Assembly: GCF_018323985.1 (NCBI RefSeq) | Contig: NZ_AP024590.1 | Span: forward strand, 3,410,001 to 3,474,000 | Direction: 5' to 3' | Origin: Enterobacter kobei | GTDB taxonomy: Bacteria; Pseudomonadota; Gammaproteobacteria; Enterobacterales; Enterobacteriaceae | DNA: 64,000 nt | Part shown: positions 7,745 to 16,309 of the stretch, one piece after another | Layout of the letters: every line of letters starts with the position of its first letter | How positions within the stretch are numbered: the first letter of the stretch is position 1 | The notes under the pieces: model-generated | What the model saw: the letters and a program-made list of their open reading frames with translations, nothing else | Databases searched by the model: none | Told to the model about the DNA's origin: nothing | Translations under genes and position numbers: made by a program

Positions 7745-10159
7745 TTACCCGCTGAACTGGCGGAACAGCGCTTTGCCTTTCAGCAGCCGTGTACCGAGCC
7801 AGCCGCCGCACAGCGACAGCAGCAGCGCGCCGGAGAGCGGCAGCACCACCCATAGCCGCCAGTCTGGCTCCCACGGGAACTCAAATACGCGGGTCTGCAG
7901 GACGGCCAGCGCCGTTTCCGCGCCAATGGCCGCCACCAGCCCGGAGACAAAACCGAGCAGCGCGAACTCGCACCACAGCGTGGTGCGCAGCAGTTTTTTG
8001 CCCGCGCCAAGCGTGCGGTATACCACCAGCTCCTGATGACGCTGACGCATTCCTACCTGCACCTGCGCCAGAAGCAGCAGCACGCCGCAGCCGGTCACCA
8101 GCACCACCATCACTTCCAGCGCGCGGCTCACCTGTTGCAGCACCTGACCAACCTGTTGCAGGATCGCACCGATGTCCAGCAGGCTGACCGTCGGGAATTC
8201 GCGGTTAAGCTGCGTCAGCATGTCGTTGCCGTTTTCCCAGCGAAAGCTGGTCAGCCAGCTTTGCGGCTGTCCGTCCAGCGCGCCCTGCGGGAAGGTAAAG
8301 TAGAAGTTAGGCCGCAGGCTTTCCCAGTCCACTTTACGCAGGCTGGTGACTCTGGCGGTGAAGTCCTGGGTATCGCCCATAAAGGTCACGCTGTCGCCCA
8401 GCGAAATATTCAGCCGTTTCGCCAGTTCCTGCTCCATCGATACTTCCCCGGCTTTCGGCGGCCAGGTGCCTGCGGTGATCGGGTTATGCTCCGGTTTTTG
8501 CGTCTGCCAGGTCAGGTTCAGTTCGCGGTTCAGCGCTTCATCCTGATTGCCGTCGGTGCTTTTGCCATTAATCTGCGTCAGGCGCGCCCGTACAATCGGA
8601 TAGAACGACGCAGGGATCACCTGATGTTCAGAAAGAAAGGCTTTCAGCGGCGTAACCTGTTCCGCGGCGATATTGATCAGGAAGTAGTTCGGGCTTTCCG
8701 GCGGCAGCTGTTGCTGCCAGCGGTCGAGCAGATCGCCTCTGAGCACCAGCAGCATCGCGAGCAGCATAAATGACAGCGAGAAAGCCGACAGCTGGCTCAA
8801 GGTGGACCACGGCTGGCGCAGCAGGCGGTTCACCGCCAGGCGCAGCGGCAGCGCTTTCAGCGTCAGGCGTTTTAGCACGTTAAGCAGCATCCAGCCGAGC
8901 AGCCCGCACAGCGCCGCCAGCACAACCGCCCCGGCCAGCACCGCCCACAGCAGCATACTGCCGCCCATCAGCCATGCCAGCAGCAGCACCGTCACGATAC
9001 TGATGGCCGGAATATAAAACTTCAGCGGCCAGACGCTGGCTACCGCGTCGCGGCGCAACACGCGCAGCGGCTGAGTGGCCAGCAACAAACGATATGGACG
9101 CAGCCCTACCAGCAGGGAGATCACTACCATGGTGCCCACTGCCCATAGCCATGGCCAAAGGCTTGCAGGCGGCAGCGCGGCAGGCAGCACGGGTTTGAGC
9201 AGGATCATCAGTACCCGTTCAAACACCAGGCCGATAGCACCGCCCGTAATGACAGACAGTCCCAGCACCATCAGCCACTGGCCGACGATCAGCTTACGCA
9301 GTTGGGCGCGCCCCGCGCCGAGGGTTTTGAGGATCGCCACCAGATCGTAGCGACTGCGGCAGTAATGTCCCATCGCCACCGCCACGGCGGCAACCGCCAG
9401 CAGCAGCGTCAGCAAGGCCGACAGCAACAGGAACTGCTGCGAACGTTCGAGGGATTTGCCGAGCGCCCCTTCATCCTGCTCAAGACCGTACCATTTGTGC
9501 TCCGGCTTTAACTGCGGCAGCAGCCATTTTTCGTAGGCGGCAAGCTGCGAGGCCGTGCCGCCAAACTTGATGCGCCAGGTGACGCGGCTACCGGGCTGTA
9601 CCGCGCCGGTTTTCGGCACATCCGCGACGTTCATTAACAGGCGCGGCGCCATCTGGAAGGGATTGAAACCGGCATCCGGCTCCTGGATCACTTCACCGGC
9701 AATGCGTAAACGGGCATCGCCGACGTCAATTTCATCGCCGGTTTTCAGTTTCAGCAGCGCCATCAGACGCGGCGCAAGCAGCACGCTTCCCGGTTGCGGT
9801 TTTACGCCGGCCGGGCGCGTTTCCAGCTTGCCGTACATCGGATAGATGTCATCCACCGCTTTGACGTTTGCCAGCTGCGGCGTGTCCCCGGCAAAGGTCA
9901 TGGTGGCAAAGCTGATTTGCGTGCCGACTTTCAGACCATGCTTACGCGCCTCATCCAGCCACGCCTGCGGCACTTCCCGCGAGCTGCGCAGCGCGCGGTC
10001 GCCCGCCATAAAGTCGCGGCTCTGCTGGCTTAAGCCTTTTTCCATGCGATCGCTGATGTTGCCCAGCGCCAGCACGCAGGCGACGGCGAGGCTCAGCGCC
10101 ATCCAGACGATCAAAAGCGATGGCGAGCGCCATTCGCGCCAGAACCAGCGGGCAATCAT
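7745..10159 (-). CDS. ybbP: FtsX-like ABC transporter permease YbbP
   Basis: Large MacB/FtsX-type permease that pairs with the ATPase YbbA; the exact substrate is not established. The 804 residues match E. coli YbbP (804). An N-terminal membrane helix (LLIVWMALSLAVACVLALGNI) is followed by a periplasmic domain, three helices with the FtsX-type motif around KTLGAGRAQLRKLIVGQW, a second periplasmic domain and a final helix bundle with YRTLGAGKKLLRTTLWCEF. This is the duplicated two-half architecture. The start overlaps the ybbA stop by 4 nt, so the pair is translationally coupled. Confidence 0.95.
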   Translation of the reverse strand: MIARWFWREWRSPSLLIVWMALSLAVACVLALGNISDRMEKGLSQQSRDFMAGDRALRSSREVPQAWLDEARKHGLKVGTQISFATMTFAGDTPQLANVKAVDDIYPMYGKLETRPAGVKPQPGSVLLAPRLMALLKLKTGDEIDVGDARLRIAGEVIQEPDAGFNPFQMAPRLLMNVADVPKTGAVQPGSRVTWRIKFGGTASQLAAYEKWLLPQLKPEHKWYGLEQDEGALGKSLERSQQFLLLSALLTLLLAVAAVAVAMGHYCRSRYDLVAILKTLGAGRAQLRKLIVGQWLMVLGLSVITGGAIGLVFERVLMILLKPVLPAALPPASLWPWLWAVGTMVVISLLVGLRPYRLLLATQPLRVLRRDAVASVWPLKFYIPAISIVTVLLLAWLMGGSMLLWAVLAGAVVLAALCGLLGWMLLNVLKRLTLKALPLRLAVNRLLRQPWSTLSQLSAFSLSFMLLAMLLVLRGDLLDRWQQQLPPESPNYFLINIAAEQVTPLKAFLSEHQVIPASFYPIVRARLTQINGKSTDGNQDEALNRELNLTWQTQKPEHNPITAGTWPPKAGEVSMEQELAKRLNISLGDSVTFMGDTQDFTARVTSLRKVDWESLRPNFYFTFPQGALDGQPQSWLTSFRWENGNDMLTQLNREFPTVSLLDIGAILQQVGQVLQQVSRALEVMVVLVTGCGVLLLLAQVQVGMRQRHQELVVYRTLGAGKKLLRTTLWCEFALLGFVSGLVAAIGAETALAVLQTRVFEFPWEPDWRLWVVLPLSGALLLSLCGGWLGTRLLKGKALFRQFSG

Positions 10160-10842
10160 GCTTCCTCCTGCAATACGCCGTTCACCAGCCGCAAACGGCG
10201 ATCGCAGCGGGCGGCGAGCTGCGGATCGTGGGTGACAAGGATCAGCGTGGTGCCGTACTGCTGGTTCATGGAAAACAGCAGATCGGCGATTTTCTCTCCA
10301 GTCTGGCGATCGAGGTTGCCGGTGGGTTCATCGGCAAAGAGCACGCCGGGACGCCCGTTAAAGGCGCGAGCCAGTGCCACACGCTGCTGTTCACCGCCGG
10401 ACAACTGCGCCGGAAGATGATCAAGACGCTTCGCCAGGCCCAGTTCGCTTAACAGCGCTTTGGCATTCTCCCGGCTCTGGCTGCTTTTCTCGCCACGCAG
10501 CAGCGCCGGGAGTTCGACGTTCTCCAGCGCGTTAAGCGTCGGGATCAGCATAAAGGACTGAAACACAAAGCCGACGTTCTGCGCGCGCAGGGCCGCCCGC
10601 GCTTCTTCATCCATGCTGTGCAGCGGCTGCCCCAGCAGGTGCACTTCGCCGCTGCTGCCATCGTCCAGTCCGGCGAGGATCGCCAGCAGCGTGGATTTTC
10701 CGGATCCGGATTCACCAATCAGCGCAATGGTCTGCGCGGGTTTGACAACCAGCTCAACTCCGGTGAGGATGGACAGTTCATGTTCCCCCTGACCGACGGA
10801 TTTCTTAAGATGATGAACTTCAACAATGTTTTCCGCTGGCAT
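10156..10842 (-). CDS. ybbA: ABC transporter ATP-binding protein YbbA
   Basis: Cytoplasmic ATPase partner of YbbP, of the LolD/MacB type. It has 228 residues, Walker A GESGSGKST, signature LSGGEQQRVALARA, Walker B VLFADEPTGNLD and H-loop TLILVTHD. The 5' end overlaps the 5' end of divergent tesA by 33 bp, an arrangement shared with E. coli. The two genes therefore share control DNA that is itself coding on the opposite strand. Confidence 0.96.
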   Translation of the reverse strand: MPAENIVEVHHLKKSVGQGEHELSILTGVELVVKPAQTIALIGESGSGKSTLLAILAGLDDGSSGEVHLLGQPLHSMDEEARAALRAQNVGFVFQSFMLIPTLNALENVELPALLRGEKSSQSRENAKALLSELGLAKRLDHLPAQLSGGEQQRVALARAFNGRPGVLFADEPTGNLDRQTGEKIADLLFSMNQQYGTTLILVTHDPQLAARCDRRLRLVNGVLQEEA

Positions 10843-11436
10843 TTGCCCTTCCTTTTTATGCTTCTGTTAACCTGTCGCGCCGCCGCGGCGGACACGTTGT
10901 TGGTTCTGGGTGACAGCCTGAGCGCCGGGTATCGCATGGCGGCAACCGCGGCATGGCCGGCGCTGCTTAATGATAAATGGCAGCAGAAGACGCCGGTGGT
11001 TAATGCGAGTATAAGCGGTGATACCTCGCAGCAAGGGCTGGCGCGTTTGCCCGCCCTGCTGAAAAAACATCAGCCGCGCTGGGTACTGGTGGAACTGGGC
11101 GGCAATGACGGTCTGCGGGGGTTTGCCCCGGCGCAAACGGAAGCCACGCTGCGTAAAATCTTGCAGGAAATCAAAGCCGCTAACGCGCAACCGCTGCTGA
11201 TGCAAATCCGTCTGCCGGCGAATTATGGCCGACGGTACACTGAGACGTTCAGCGCGATCTATCCAAAACTTGCCAGCGAGTTCGATATTCCTCTGGTGCC
11301 CTTCTTTATGGAAGAGGTGTATCTGAAACCGCAATGGATGCAGGACGACGGGATCCACCCTAATCCTGACGCCCAGCCGTTTATCGCCGACTGGATGGCG
11401 ACACGCCTGGCACCTTTAGTAAACCACGCCTCATAA
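10810..11436 (+). CDS. tesA: Acyl-CoA thioesterase I / protease I / lysophospholipase L1
   Basis: Periplasmic SGNH hydrolase acting on long-chain acyl-thioesters and lysophospholipids. The ATG at 10810 (MMNFNNVFRW) gives 208 residues, the E. coli length. A signal peptide (PFLFMLLLTCRAAA|A) precedes the mature ADTLLVLGDSLSAGY with nucleophile Ser in GDSL; the oxyanion residues GGNDG and the catalytic Asp/His in DDGIHP are present. The first 33 bp overlap the divergent ybbA start. ybbO follows 28 nt downstream in the same direction. Confidence 0.97.
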   Translation: MMNFNNVFRWHLPFLFMLLLTCRAAAADTLLVLGDSLSAGYRMAATAAWPALLNDKWQQKTPVVNASISGDTSQQGLARLPALLKKHQPRWVLVELGGNDGLRGFAPAQTEATLRKILQEIKAANAQPLLMQIRLPANYGRRYTETFSAIYPKLASEFDIPLVPFFMEEVYLKPQWMQDDGIHPNPDAQPFIADWMATRLAPLVNHAS

Positions 11437-11464
11437 ATAATCGGGAAAGCCGACGGGTAAAGTT

Positions 11465-12232
11465 ATGCAAAAATCGGTCTTAATAACAGGATGTTCCAGC
11501 GGTATTGGTCTGGAAACGGCGGTGGAAATGAAGCGCCAGGGATTTCATGTCCTTGCCGCCTGCCGTAAACCCGATGACGTGTCGCGGATGAACGCGATGG
11601 GTTTTACCGGCATTTTGCTGGATCTGGACTCGCCAGAAAGCGTGGAGCGTGCCGCCGATGAGGTGATAGCGCGTACCGAAAATCGTCTGTACGGCATCTT
11701 TAATAATGCCGGTTACGGGGTGTATGGCCCGCTCAATACCATTTCCCGCACGCAGATGGAGCAGCAGTTTTCTGCCAACTTTTTTGGCGCGCATCAGCTC
11801 ACCATGCGCCTGCTGCCCGCGATGATCCCCCACGGCGAAGGCCGCATCGTCATGACGTCATCGGTAATGGGGCTGATCTCCACCCCCGGTCGCGGGGCCT
11901 ATGCCGCCAGTAAATATGCGCTGGAGGCCTGGTCTGACGCGCTGCGTATGGAACTGCGTCACACGGGCATCAAGGTAAGCCTGGTAGAGCCTGGTCCCAT
12001 CCGCACCCGCTTTACGAAAAACGTTAACCAGACCAGCGACAAACCGGTGGAAAACCCGGGTATTGCCGCACGTTTTACTCTCGGCCCGGAGGCGGTGGTC
12101 GCCAAAGTGCGCCATGCTTTTGAGAGTAAGCGGCCCAAAATACGTTACCCGGTGACGCTGGTCACCCATGCGGTAAGGGTATTAAAACGCCTGTTACCGG
12201 ATCGTCTGATGGATAAAATTTTACGCGGCTGA
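11465..12232 (+). CDS. ybbO: NADP-dependent short-chain dehydrogenase YbbO
   Basis: Short-chain dehydrogenase/reductase reported in E. coli to reduce aldehydes, including medium and long chain ones. The 255 residues contain the cofactor motif TGCSSGIGLE, NNAGYGVYG and the catalytic Ser...Tyr-x-x-x-Lys (MTSSVM and YAASKYALEAW). It lies 28 nt after tesA, so co-transcription is likely. There is no signal peptide; a C-terminal basic amphipathic segment (VLKRLLPDRLMDKIL) may touch the membrane. Confidence 0.94.
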   Translation: MQKSVLITGCSSGIGLETAVEMKRQGFHVLAACRKPDDVSRMNAMGFTGILLDLDSPESVERAADEVIARTENRLYGIFNNAGYGVYGPLNTISRTQMEQQFSANFFGAHQLTMRLLPAMIPHGEGRIVMTSSVMGLISTPGRGAYAASKYALEAWSDALRMELRHTGIKVSLVEPGPIRTRFTKNVNQTSDKPVENPGIAARFTLGPEAVVAKVRHAFESKRPKIRYPVTLVTHAVRVLKRLLPDRLMDKILRG

Positions 12233-12290
12233 GTTGAAGGCTCCGTGCCTGACCCCATGTAAAGATAAACGCGAAAACAGAGAAAACGTT

Positions 12291-13145
12291 ATGTCCGTAC
12301 AAAATATTGTCAATGTTACCGAAGCGAACCTGCAGCAAACGCTGGAGCAGTCCGTCGCCACGCCGGTATTGTTCTATTTCTGGTCCGAACGTAGCCAGCA
12401 CTGCCAGCAGCTGACGCCTGTACTGGAGTCGCTGGCGGCGCAGTATAACGGGCAGTTCCTGCTGGCGAAGGTCGATTGCGACGCCGAGCAGATGGTCGCC
12501 TCCCAGTTTGGTCTGCGCGCCATCCCGACCGTTTACCTGTTCCAGAACGGCCAGCCGGTCGATGGTTTCCAGGGACCCCAGCCGGAAGACGCTATCCGCG
12601 CGTTGCTGGAAAAAGTGCTGCCGCGCGAAGAAGAGTTGAAAGCGCAGCAGGCGATGCAACTGATTGAAGAAGGCAACTACGCCGACGCCCTGCCGCTGTT
12701 GAAAGAGGCCTGGCAGCTTTCAAATCAGGCGAGCGAAATTGGCCTGCTGCTGGCGGAAACCCAGATCGCCCTGAACCGCTCCGAGGATGCGGAAGCGGTG
12801 CTGAAAACGATTCCGATGCAGGATCAGGACACCCGCTATCAAGGGCTGATCGCGCAAATCGATCTGCTGAAACAGGCGGCGGATACGCCGGAAATTCAGC
12901 TGCTGCAACAGCAGGTTGAACTTGATCCGACTAACGCGACGCTGGCGACACAGCTGGCGCTGCAACTGCATCAGGTGGGCCGCAATGAAGAAGCGCTGGA
13001 ACTGCTGTTCAGCCATCTGAGCAAGGATCTGAACGCCGCTGACGGCCAGGCGCGCAAAATGCTGCAGGAGATCCTGGCAGCGCTGGGCACCGGCGATGCG
13101 CTGGCATCAAAATACCGCCGTAAGCTGTATTCTCTGCTGTACTGA
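12291..13145 (+). CDS. cnoX: Chaperedoxin CnoX (YbbN), thioredoxin-like + TPR
   Basis: Holdase that protects proteins from irreversible oxidation and hands them to GroEL and DnaK. From the ATG at 12291 it has 284 residues, as in E. coli. The N-terminal thioredoxin fold has SQHC in place of the CPHC/CGPC active site (YFWSERSQHCQQL), the feature that removes normal disulfide oxidoreductase activity. A cis-Pro (RAIPTVYLF) is retained. Residues after about 115 are helical TPR-like repeats. In E. coli fetAB lies between this gene and qmcA; here it is absent and a REP element follows. Confidence 0.95.
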   Translation: MSVQNIVNVTEANLQQTLEQSVATPVLFYFWSERSQHCQQLTPVLESLAAQYNGQFLLAKVDCDAEQMVASQFGLRAIPTVYLFQNGQPVDGFQGPQPEDAIRALLEKVLPREEELKAQQAMQLIEEGNYADALPLLKEAWQLSNQASEIGLLLAETQIALNRSEDAEAVLKTIPMQDQDTRYQGLIAQIDLLKQAADTPEIQLLQQQVELDPTNATLATQLALQLHQVGRNEEALELLFSHLSKDLNAADGQARKMLQEILAALGTGDALASKYRRKLYSLLY

Positions 13146-13153
13146 TAAACCTA

Positions 13154-13185
13154 TTGCCGGGCGGCGCACGCTTGCCCGGCCTACA
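13154..13185. repeat. REP-like palindromic element after cnoX
   Basis: GC-rich inverted repeat (TTGCCGGGCGGCGC ... CTTGCCCGGCCTAC) directly after cnoX. It is nearly identical in layout to the element at 3774-3805 and consistent with a REP unit. Confidence 0.75.
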
Positions 13186-13350
13186 CGTTCTGTTCTGCCC
13201 TGTGCGCTTCTCTTGTTGCCTCTTTTGATTCCGTTCCCGCCCTTTTTCCTCTCAAGGTTAACAGGGGTGTTCGTCGTCGATAAAAGTTATACTTACCCAT
13301 AATGAAAGGGATGTAATTCACTCCCCACGGATTTATTAACAGGAGGTTTT

Positions 13351-14265
13351 ATGCTTATCGTTATCCCAATTTTGATTTTTGTTGCCCTGGTCGTGGTCGG
13401 CGCAGGCGTGAAAATCGTGCCGCAGGGTTATCAGTGGACCGTGGAGCGCTTCGGGCGTTACACCCACACCCTGCAACCGGGGCTGAGCCTGGTGGTGCCG
13501 TTTATGGACCGCATTGGCCGTAAAATTAATATGATGGAACAGGTGCTGGATATTCCGTCTCAGGAAGTGATCTCCAAAGATAACGCCAACGTCTCTATTG
13601 ATGCGGTCTGCTTTATTCAGGTGATCGACGCGCCGAAAGCCGCCTATGAGGTGAGCAATCTGGAGCTGGCGATCATTAACCTGACCATGACCAACATCCG
13701 TACTGTGCTTGGTTCCATGGAGCTGGATGAAATGCTGTCGCAGCGCGATAACATTAACACCCGCCTGTTGCATATCGTCGATGAAGCGACTAATCCGTGG
13801 GGCATTAAAATTACCCGTATTGAGATCCGCGACGTGCGCCCACCGGCTGAACTGATCGACGCCATGAACGCGCAGATGAAAGCGGAACGTACCAAGCGCG
13901 CCTATATTCTGGAAGCGGAAGGTATTCGCCAGGCGGAGATCGTGAAAGCCGAAGGTGAGAAGCAGTCGAAGATCCTGAAAGCGGAAGGTGAGCGTCAGTC
14001 TGCCTTCCTGCAGGCGGAAGCGCGTGAGCGTTCAGCGGAAGCAGAAGCCGAGGCCACCAAGATGGTGTCACAGGCCATTGCTGCCGGTGATATTCAGGCG
14101 GTGAACTACTTCGTGGCGCAAAAATATACCGAAGCGCTGCAACACATCGGCTCGTCCAATAACAGCAAAGTGATCATGATGCCGCTGGACGCCAGCAGCC
14201 TGATGGGATCCATTGCCGGGATTTCCGAGCTGCTCAGCGACAGCGCCACCGCACGGAAGAAATAG
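13351..14265 (+). CDS. qmcA: SPFH/stomatin-family membrane protease modulator QmcA
   Basis: Inner-membrane protein of the prohibitin/stomatin (SPFH) group, linked in E. coli to FtsH-HflKC function (also ybbK). The 304 residues start with one transmembrane helix (IVIPILIFVALVVVGAGV), continue with the SPFH domain (PQGYQWTVERFGRY ... DAVCFIQV) and a long alanine/glutamate-rich coiled coil around residues 180-240 (EAEGIRQAEIVKAEGEKQ). A strong AGGAGG precedes the ATG. ybbJ follows after 2 nt, the usual stomatin/NfeD partner layout. Confidence 0.96.
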   Translation: MLIVIPILIFVALVVVGAGVKIVPQGYQWTVERFGRYTHTLQPGLSLVVPFMDRIGRKINMMEQVLDIPSQEVISKDNANVSIDAVCFIQVIDAPKAAYEVSNLELAIINLTMTNIRTVLGSMELDEMLSQRDNINTRLLHIVDEATNPWGIKITRIEIRDVRPPAELIDAMNAQMKAERTKRAYILEAEGIRQAEIVKAEGEKQSKILKAEGERQSAFLQAEARERSAEAEAEATKMVSQAIAAGDIQAVNYFVAQKYTEALQHIGSSNNSKVIMMPLDASSLMGSIAGISELLSDSATARKK

Positions 14266-14267
14266 CG

Positions 14268-14717
14268 ATGGAGATACTGCTCACGCACCCGCATATTTTT
14301 TGGTTAAGCCTCGGCGGCATTCTGTTGGCCGCTGAAATGCTCGGCGGCAACGGTTATCTGCTGTGGAGCGGCGTGGCCGCGGTAGTGACCGGGCTTGTGG
14401 TCTGGCTGCTGCCCTTTGGCTGGGAATGGCAGGGCGTGATGTTTTCTCTGCTGACCATGCTGGCCGCCTGGCTGTGGTGGCGCTGGCTGGCGCGGCGGGT
14501 GAAAGATCAGAAACCCGCCGATGCCGCGCTGAATCAGCGGGGCGTGCAACTGGTTGGCCGTCACTTTACGCTGGAAACCGACCTGGTGAATGGTCGCGGG
14601 CATATGCGCGTGGGCGACAGCTCCTGGCCGGTCAGTGCCGATGACGATCTGCCTGCCGGTACGCCGGTGGTGGTGATCGCCGTTGAGGGGATCACCCTGC
14701 GGGTACGCGCCCGTTGA
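14268..14717 (+). CDS. ybbJ: NfeD-like inner-membrane protein YbbJ
   Basis: Small partner of QmcA of the NfeD1b type. The 149 residues contain two or three membrane helices (HIFWLSLGGILLAAEML, SGVAAVVTGLVVWLLPF, GVMFSLLTMLAAWLWWRWL) followed by an OB-fold-like C-terminal domain (GRHFTLETDLVNGRGHMRVGD). It lies 2 nt after qmcA in one operon. Specific function is not established beyond the stomatin-partner association. Confidence 0.93.
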   Translation: MEILLTHPHIFWLSLGGILLAAEMLGGNGYLLWSGVAAVVTGLVVWLLPFGWEWQGVMFSLLTMLAAWLWWRWLARRVKDQKPADAALNQRGVQLVGRHFTLETDLVNGRGHMRVGDSSWPVSADDDLPAGTPVVVIAVEGITLRVRAR

Positions 14718-14742
14718 TGCGGGGATGTTGATGATGGCACCG

Positions 14743-16116
14743 TCACCCGGTGCTGTCATCGCTGTGTAAACGCCCCCACGCCTCACGCCCCGGATAGGCC
14801 CGTCCGGCAGCGATTTCCTCCGCCCAGCGCCGCGATTCTACTCCGTCCACCGGACCGTTAAGCAGCGGATCGGCGCTATCCCGCATCCAGTTTGCCACGC
14901 TCTCCCGCAACCGGGCAGCGATCGCCTGATAGTCAGGGTGATCGATAAGATTGTTTCTTTCCAGCGGATCCTGATGCAGATCGTAGAGTTCCTCCGGCAC
15001 GTTGGGCACATATAACCGCTCGCGCACCACCTGCCCTGACGGACTCAAATGGGCATCAACAGGGATATAGACCCGTGGCCCGTCGGCAAAATTTTTGACG
15101 TAGCTGTAGCGGGACGTTCGCACACCGCGCATAGGATGATATTTATCGTGCCAGGTCAGCTCGGTAAAAAACGACGCCCGGCCTTCGTCGCGCTGGCTTT
15201 GTAATAGCGAGGCAAAGCTTTTTCCGTCAAGCCCGGCGGGACACTCTGCGCCAATAAGTTCCAGTAAGGTCGGCATCAGATCGATATTACACAGCAGCGC
15301 CTGACGACGACCGGTAACCGCCGCCTTTCCCGGCAGGACGATGATCAGCGCCGTCTCAAGCCCCGCCGTCTTTAACGTGCCTTTCGCCAGCGGAAAGGCA
15401 ACGCCGTGATCGGTGGTGAACACCACGATGGTGTTGTCGCACAGGCCGGTTTCATCCAGCGCCGCACAAATACGTCCTACGGCGCTGTCCAGCACCTTCA
15501 GCGCGCCGTTAAACAGGGCGATGTCCTCGCGAACCGCATCCACGTCCGGCAGAAAATCAAACACCTCCACGTCAGCAGGAGCATCGGCAACCGACTGATA
15601 TTCATCAAAATCGCGGTGGGTTTCGAAAAAGCCAGCGTTGAGATAAAACGGGCGGGCATCGTGCTGATGTTGCACTAAAAAGTCGATCACCCGATCGGCA
15701 ACCTGTGGCGCACGCTCGCCGGGTACCGGAATATAGTCATCGTAGCCGAGGGCGGTGGTGGAGGAAAATACCCGTTCGGCGATCGGCGGTGCGTTATTAA
15801 TGGTTTCATGACTTAATCCGATGAGCGCCGTGTAATAGCCGTTTTTCTGCAATTCCTTTGGTAACGTGGTGACACCTTCTGAAATACAGAAGCCGAGATG
15901 GGCGAGTCCCATCAGGCCGTTATTATGCGGGTATAATCCGGTTAATATTCCTCCCCTGCTGGGGCTGCATTGCGGCGAAGTGCAATAACAGTGATCGAAT
16001 TGCAAGCCGCGCTGCGCCAGCGCATTAATATGCGGCGTGGCCACCCGATAACCGTAGTTCTGAAATTTACGTCCGCTGTCATGGGAAATCATCAGCAATA
16101 TATTTGGCTGCATCAT
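14743..16116 (-). CDS. S1-family sulfatase, no signal peptide
   Basis: Predicted arylsulfatase-fold enzyme removing sulfate esters. From the tandem ATGs at 16111-16116 (MMQPNILLMISHDSG) it has 457 residues. The motif C-S-P-S-R at residues 50-54 is the formylglycine maturation site, D13 and the TTDHGVAF segment (about residue 265) fit metal and active-site positions, and ELYDLHQDPLERNNL is a typical late sulfatase signature. H12 replaces one Asp of the usual paired first metal site. No signal peptide follows the chosen start, so a cytoplasmic location is likely; a 36-codon N-terminal extension without clear ribosome site is less likely. It is divergent from a PTS permease, suggesting desulfation of an imported sugar. 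No sulfatase-maturing enzyme is in the window. Confidence 0.88.
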   Translation of the reverse strand: MMQPNILLMISHDSGRKFQNYGYRVATPHINALAQRGLQFDHCYCTSPQCSPSRGGILTGLYPHNNGLMGLAHLGFCISEGVTTLPKELQKNGYYTALIGLSHETINNAPPIAERVFSSTTALGYDDYIPVPGERAPQVADRVIDFLVQHQHDARPFYLNAGFFETHRDFDEYQSVADAPADVEVFDFLPDVDAVREDIALFNGALKVLDSAVGRICAALDETGLCDNTIVVFTTDHGVAFPLAKGTLKTAGLETALIIVLPGKAAVTGRRQALLCNIDLMPTLLELIGAECPAGLDGKSFASLLQSQRDEGRASFFTELTWHDKYHPMRGVRTSRYSYVKNFADGPRVYIPVDAHLSPSGQVVRERLYVPNVPEELYDLHQDPLERNNLIDHPDYQAIAARLRESVANWMRDSADPLLNGPVDGVESRRWAEEIAAGRAYPGREAWGRLHSDDSTG

Positions 16117-16245
16117 CGGCATTCCATTTGCGAAAAATATCGCGTCCATCGTGGCACCGCATCCGGCCCGTGTCCAGAAAAACGGCGGCAAATAGCACGC
16201 ATAACTTATAAGCAATACATTCATTAAATCAATAAATTAAGCGTA

Positions 16246-16274
16246 TTGACAGCACGAAAAAGCGGGTGTAATTA
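16246..16274 (+). promoter_or_regulatory. Putative sigma-70 promoter of the TreB-like PTS gene
   Basis: TTGACA at 16246-16251 and TAATTA at 16269-16274 are spaced by 17 bp, about 36 bp before the PTS start codon. An inverted CGGGT (16263-16267) / ACCCG (16286-16290) spans the -10 region and could be an operator; no dedicated regulator gene lies next to it. Confidence 0.55.
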
Positions 16275-16309
16275 TCCTGTTGCTTACCCGATAATTCAGG
16301 ACGAAAATC